DNA from: Erythrobacter sp.
GTDB lineage: Bacteria > Pseudomonadota > Alphaproteobacteria > Sphingomonadales > Sphingomonadaceae
DNA: 64,000 bases
Direction: 5' to 3'
Assembly: GCF_035194505.1 (NCBI RefSeq)
Contig: NZ_CP136573.1
Location: 2,281,001 to 2,345,000, forward strand
How positions within the stretch are numbered: the first letter of the stretch is position 1; each line of letters begins with the position of its first letter. Below are positions 63,448-64,000 of this stretch, piece after piece. Made by a program: the position numbers and the translations under genes. Below the pieces are notes generated by a model, which searched no databases, was not told the origin of the DNA, and worked only from the letters and a program-made list of their open reading frames with translations.

Positions 63448-63467
63448 GGGGTCACGCCAGTGACCCC
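63448..63467. terminator. Bidirectional hairpin between metW and VOC gene
   Basis: GGGGTCAC and GTGACCCC form a perfect 8-bp stem with loop GCCA, located in the short gap between the convergent stops. No long T-run follows on either strand, so termination may be partial. Confidence 0.55.
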
Positions 63468-63473
63468 TTCACA

Positions 63474-63863
63474 TCACACCCGGTGCAGCATGCACAGCTT
63501 GTGGCCGTCGAGATCACGCACATAGCCGAGGTTCAGCGTCCCCATCGCGCCGACGCGCGGCCCCGGTGCGTCTTCGATCGAGGTGCCGCCAGCCGCTACG
63601 GCTGCATCGTGGAACGCCTGCACCTGCTCCAGACTGTCGCAGGCAAAGCCGACGGTCGAGCCGTTCGCGGCGTTGGCCGGTTCATCATTGATCGGCTCGC
63701 TGATCGAGAACATCCCGCCATTGTGCATCCAGAAGGCGCGCTTGTGGCCGGTGGCGGCGACGTTGATCATCCCCGGTTTTGCACCGAGCGTAGCAAGCAC
63801 GGCATCGTAAAAGGCTTTGGCGCGGTCGAAATCGCTGGTGCCAAGCATGATGTGACTGAACAT
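63474..63863 (-). CDS. VOC family (glyoxalase-like) protein
   Basis: 129 residues, two beta-alpha-beta-beta-beta modules. FSHIMLGTSDFDRAKAFYDAVL gives the first metal-binding His, VGFACDSLEQVQAFHDAAVAAGG the second module, and YVRDLDGHKLCMLHRV the final Glu/His-equivalent strand. Members include glyoxalases, dioxygenases and resistance proteins; the substrate here is unknown. ATG 63863 is chosen because the upstream frame to 63986 is poor-quality sequence. Confidence 0.88.
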   Translation of the reverse strand: MFSHIMLGTSDFDRAKAFYDAVLATLGAKPGMINVAATGHKRAFWMHNGGMFSISEPINDEPANAANGSTVGFACDSLEQVQAFHDAAVAAGGTSIEDAPGPRVGAMGTLNLGYVRDLDGHKLCMLHRV

Positions 63864-63975
63864 GGAATTCCGTCTCCTCTCGTAAGGTGGGTTGCGGATT
63901 AGGACGGATCGGCGCCTCCGGCAATGTGCTTTTCCGGTAGCGCGAGGTTCATGTGACAGGGCATAGGGTGACCCC

Positions 63976-64000
63976 ATGATGACCATGCTTTTTGCCGCCG
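63976..64000 (+). CDS. Possible 5' end of a gene cut by the window
   Basis: ATG-ATG-ACC-ATG followed by a hydrophobic beginning (MMTMLFAA), preceded by AGGGTGA. Only eight codons are visible, which could be the start of a signal peptide. The 112 bases between this and the VOC start show nothing else that I recognise. Confidence 0.3.

Overview
The window is a contiguous piece of a GC-rich alphaproteobacterial chromosome. Gene content and protein style point to the Sphingomonadales, most likely the Erythrobacter/Porphyrobacter/Altererythrobacter group: many TonB-dependent receptors, the ftsE-ftsX-YdcF-plsC block next to a zinc-ribbon protein, hisC-tyrA beside metX-metW, a PutA without an N-terminal ribbon-helix-helix domain, and an XRE/IrrE-type metabolic regulator. 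This assignment is inferred from content, not from a marker gene. About 50 protein genes fill almost all of the sequence, many with 4-bp stop/start overlaps. There is one tRNA and one insertion sequence, and I saw no CRISPR array, rRNA or prophage.

Layout. 1-5.6 kb: 3' part of a ZnuD-like (zinc) TonB receptor with a strong terminator, a saccharopine-dehydrogenase-like oxidoreductase, an acidic hypothetical protein, dcd and two small exported proteins. 5.6-13.1 kb: putA, a YciI protein, two exported proteins of unknown role, mtnP and a glutathione S-transferase. 13.3-18.3 kb: an aldehyde dehydrogenase / APH-like phosphotransferase / acyl-CoA dehydrogenase operon and a BASS transporter. 18.4-21.8 kb: an exported beta-propeller-amidohydrolase. 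21.8-25.2 kb: flagellar remnants (fliA, a 3' fragment of flhA, then fliS) interrupted by a 1525-bp IS3-family element, followed by a perfect parS-like centromere palindrome. 25.2-35.4 kb: hydrolase, lipid-linked polysaccharide flippase and GNAT, formaldehyde dehydrogenase, exported M1 peptidase with a DUF6702 partner, and a GAF-PAS-GGDEF-EAL c-di-GMP enzyme. 35.6-41.7 kb: a 5-oxoprolinase operon with the DUF969/DUF979 membrane pair and a DUF2891 protein. 41.7-48.4 kb: a tightly coupled TonB receptor / ABC ATPase / two DUF3526 permeases / exported M14-type deacylase operon. 48.5-54.1 kb: XRE-IrrE-type regulator with three TTTGCAAA boxes in its divergent promoter region, a LuxR solo, an exported TPR-CHAT protein and tRNA-Leu(GAG). 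54.3-64 kb: zinc-ribbon protein, ftsE-ftsX, YdcF, plsC, an NRAMP-like transporter, tyrA, hisC, metX, metW and a VOC protein.

The most notable points are: the IS sits exactly at a junction where the 5' two-thirds of flhA and whatever lay between flhA and fliS are missing, and it lacks a target-site duplication, so this looks like an IS-mediated deletion or rearrangement of a flagellar cluster; a textbook 16-bp parS site lies only 13 bp after fliS; and two operons (TonB-ABC-M14 deacylase, and 5-oxoprolinase-DUF969-DUF979-DUF2891) look like complete uptake-and-processing modules with partly unknown functions.
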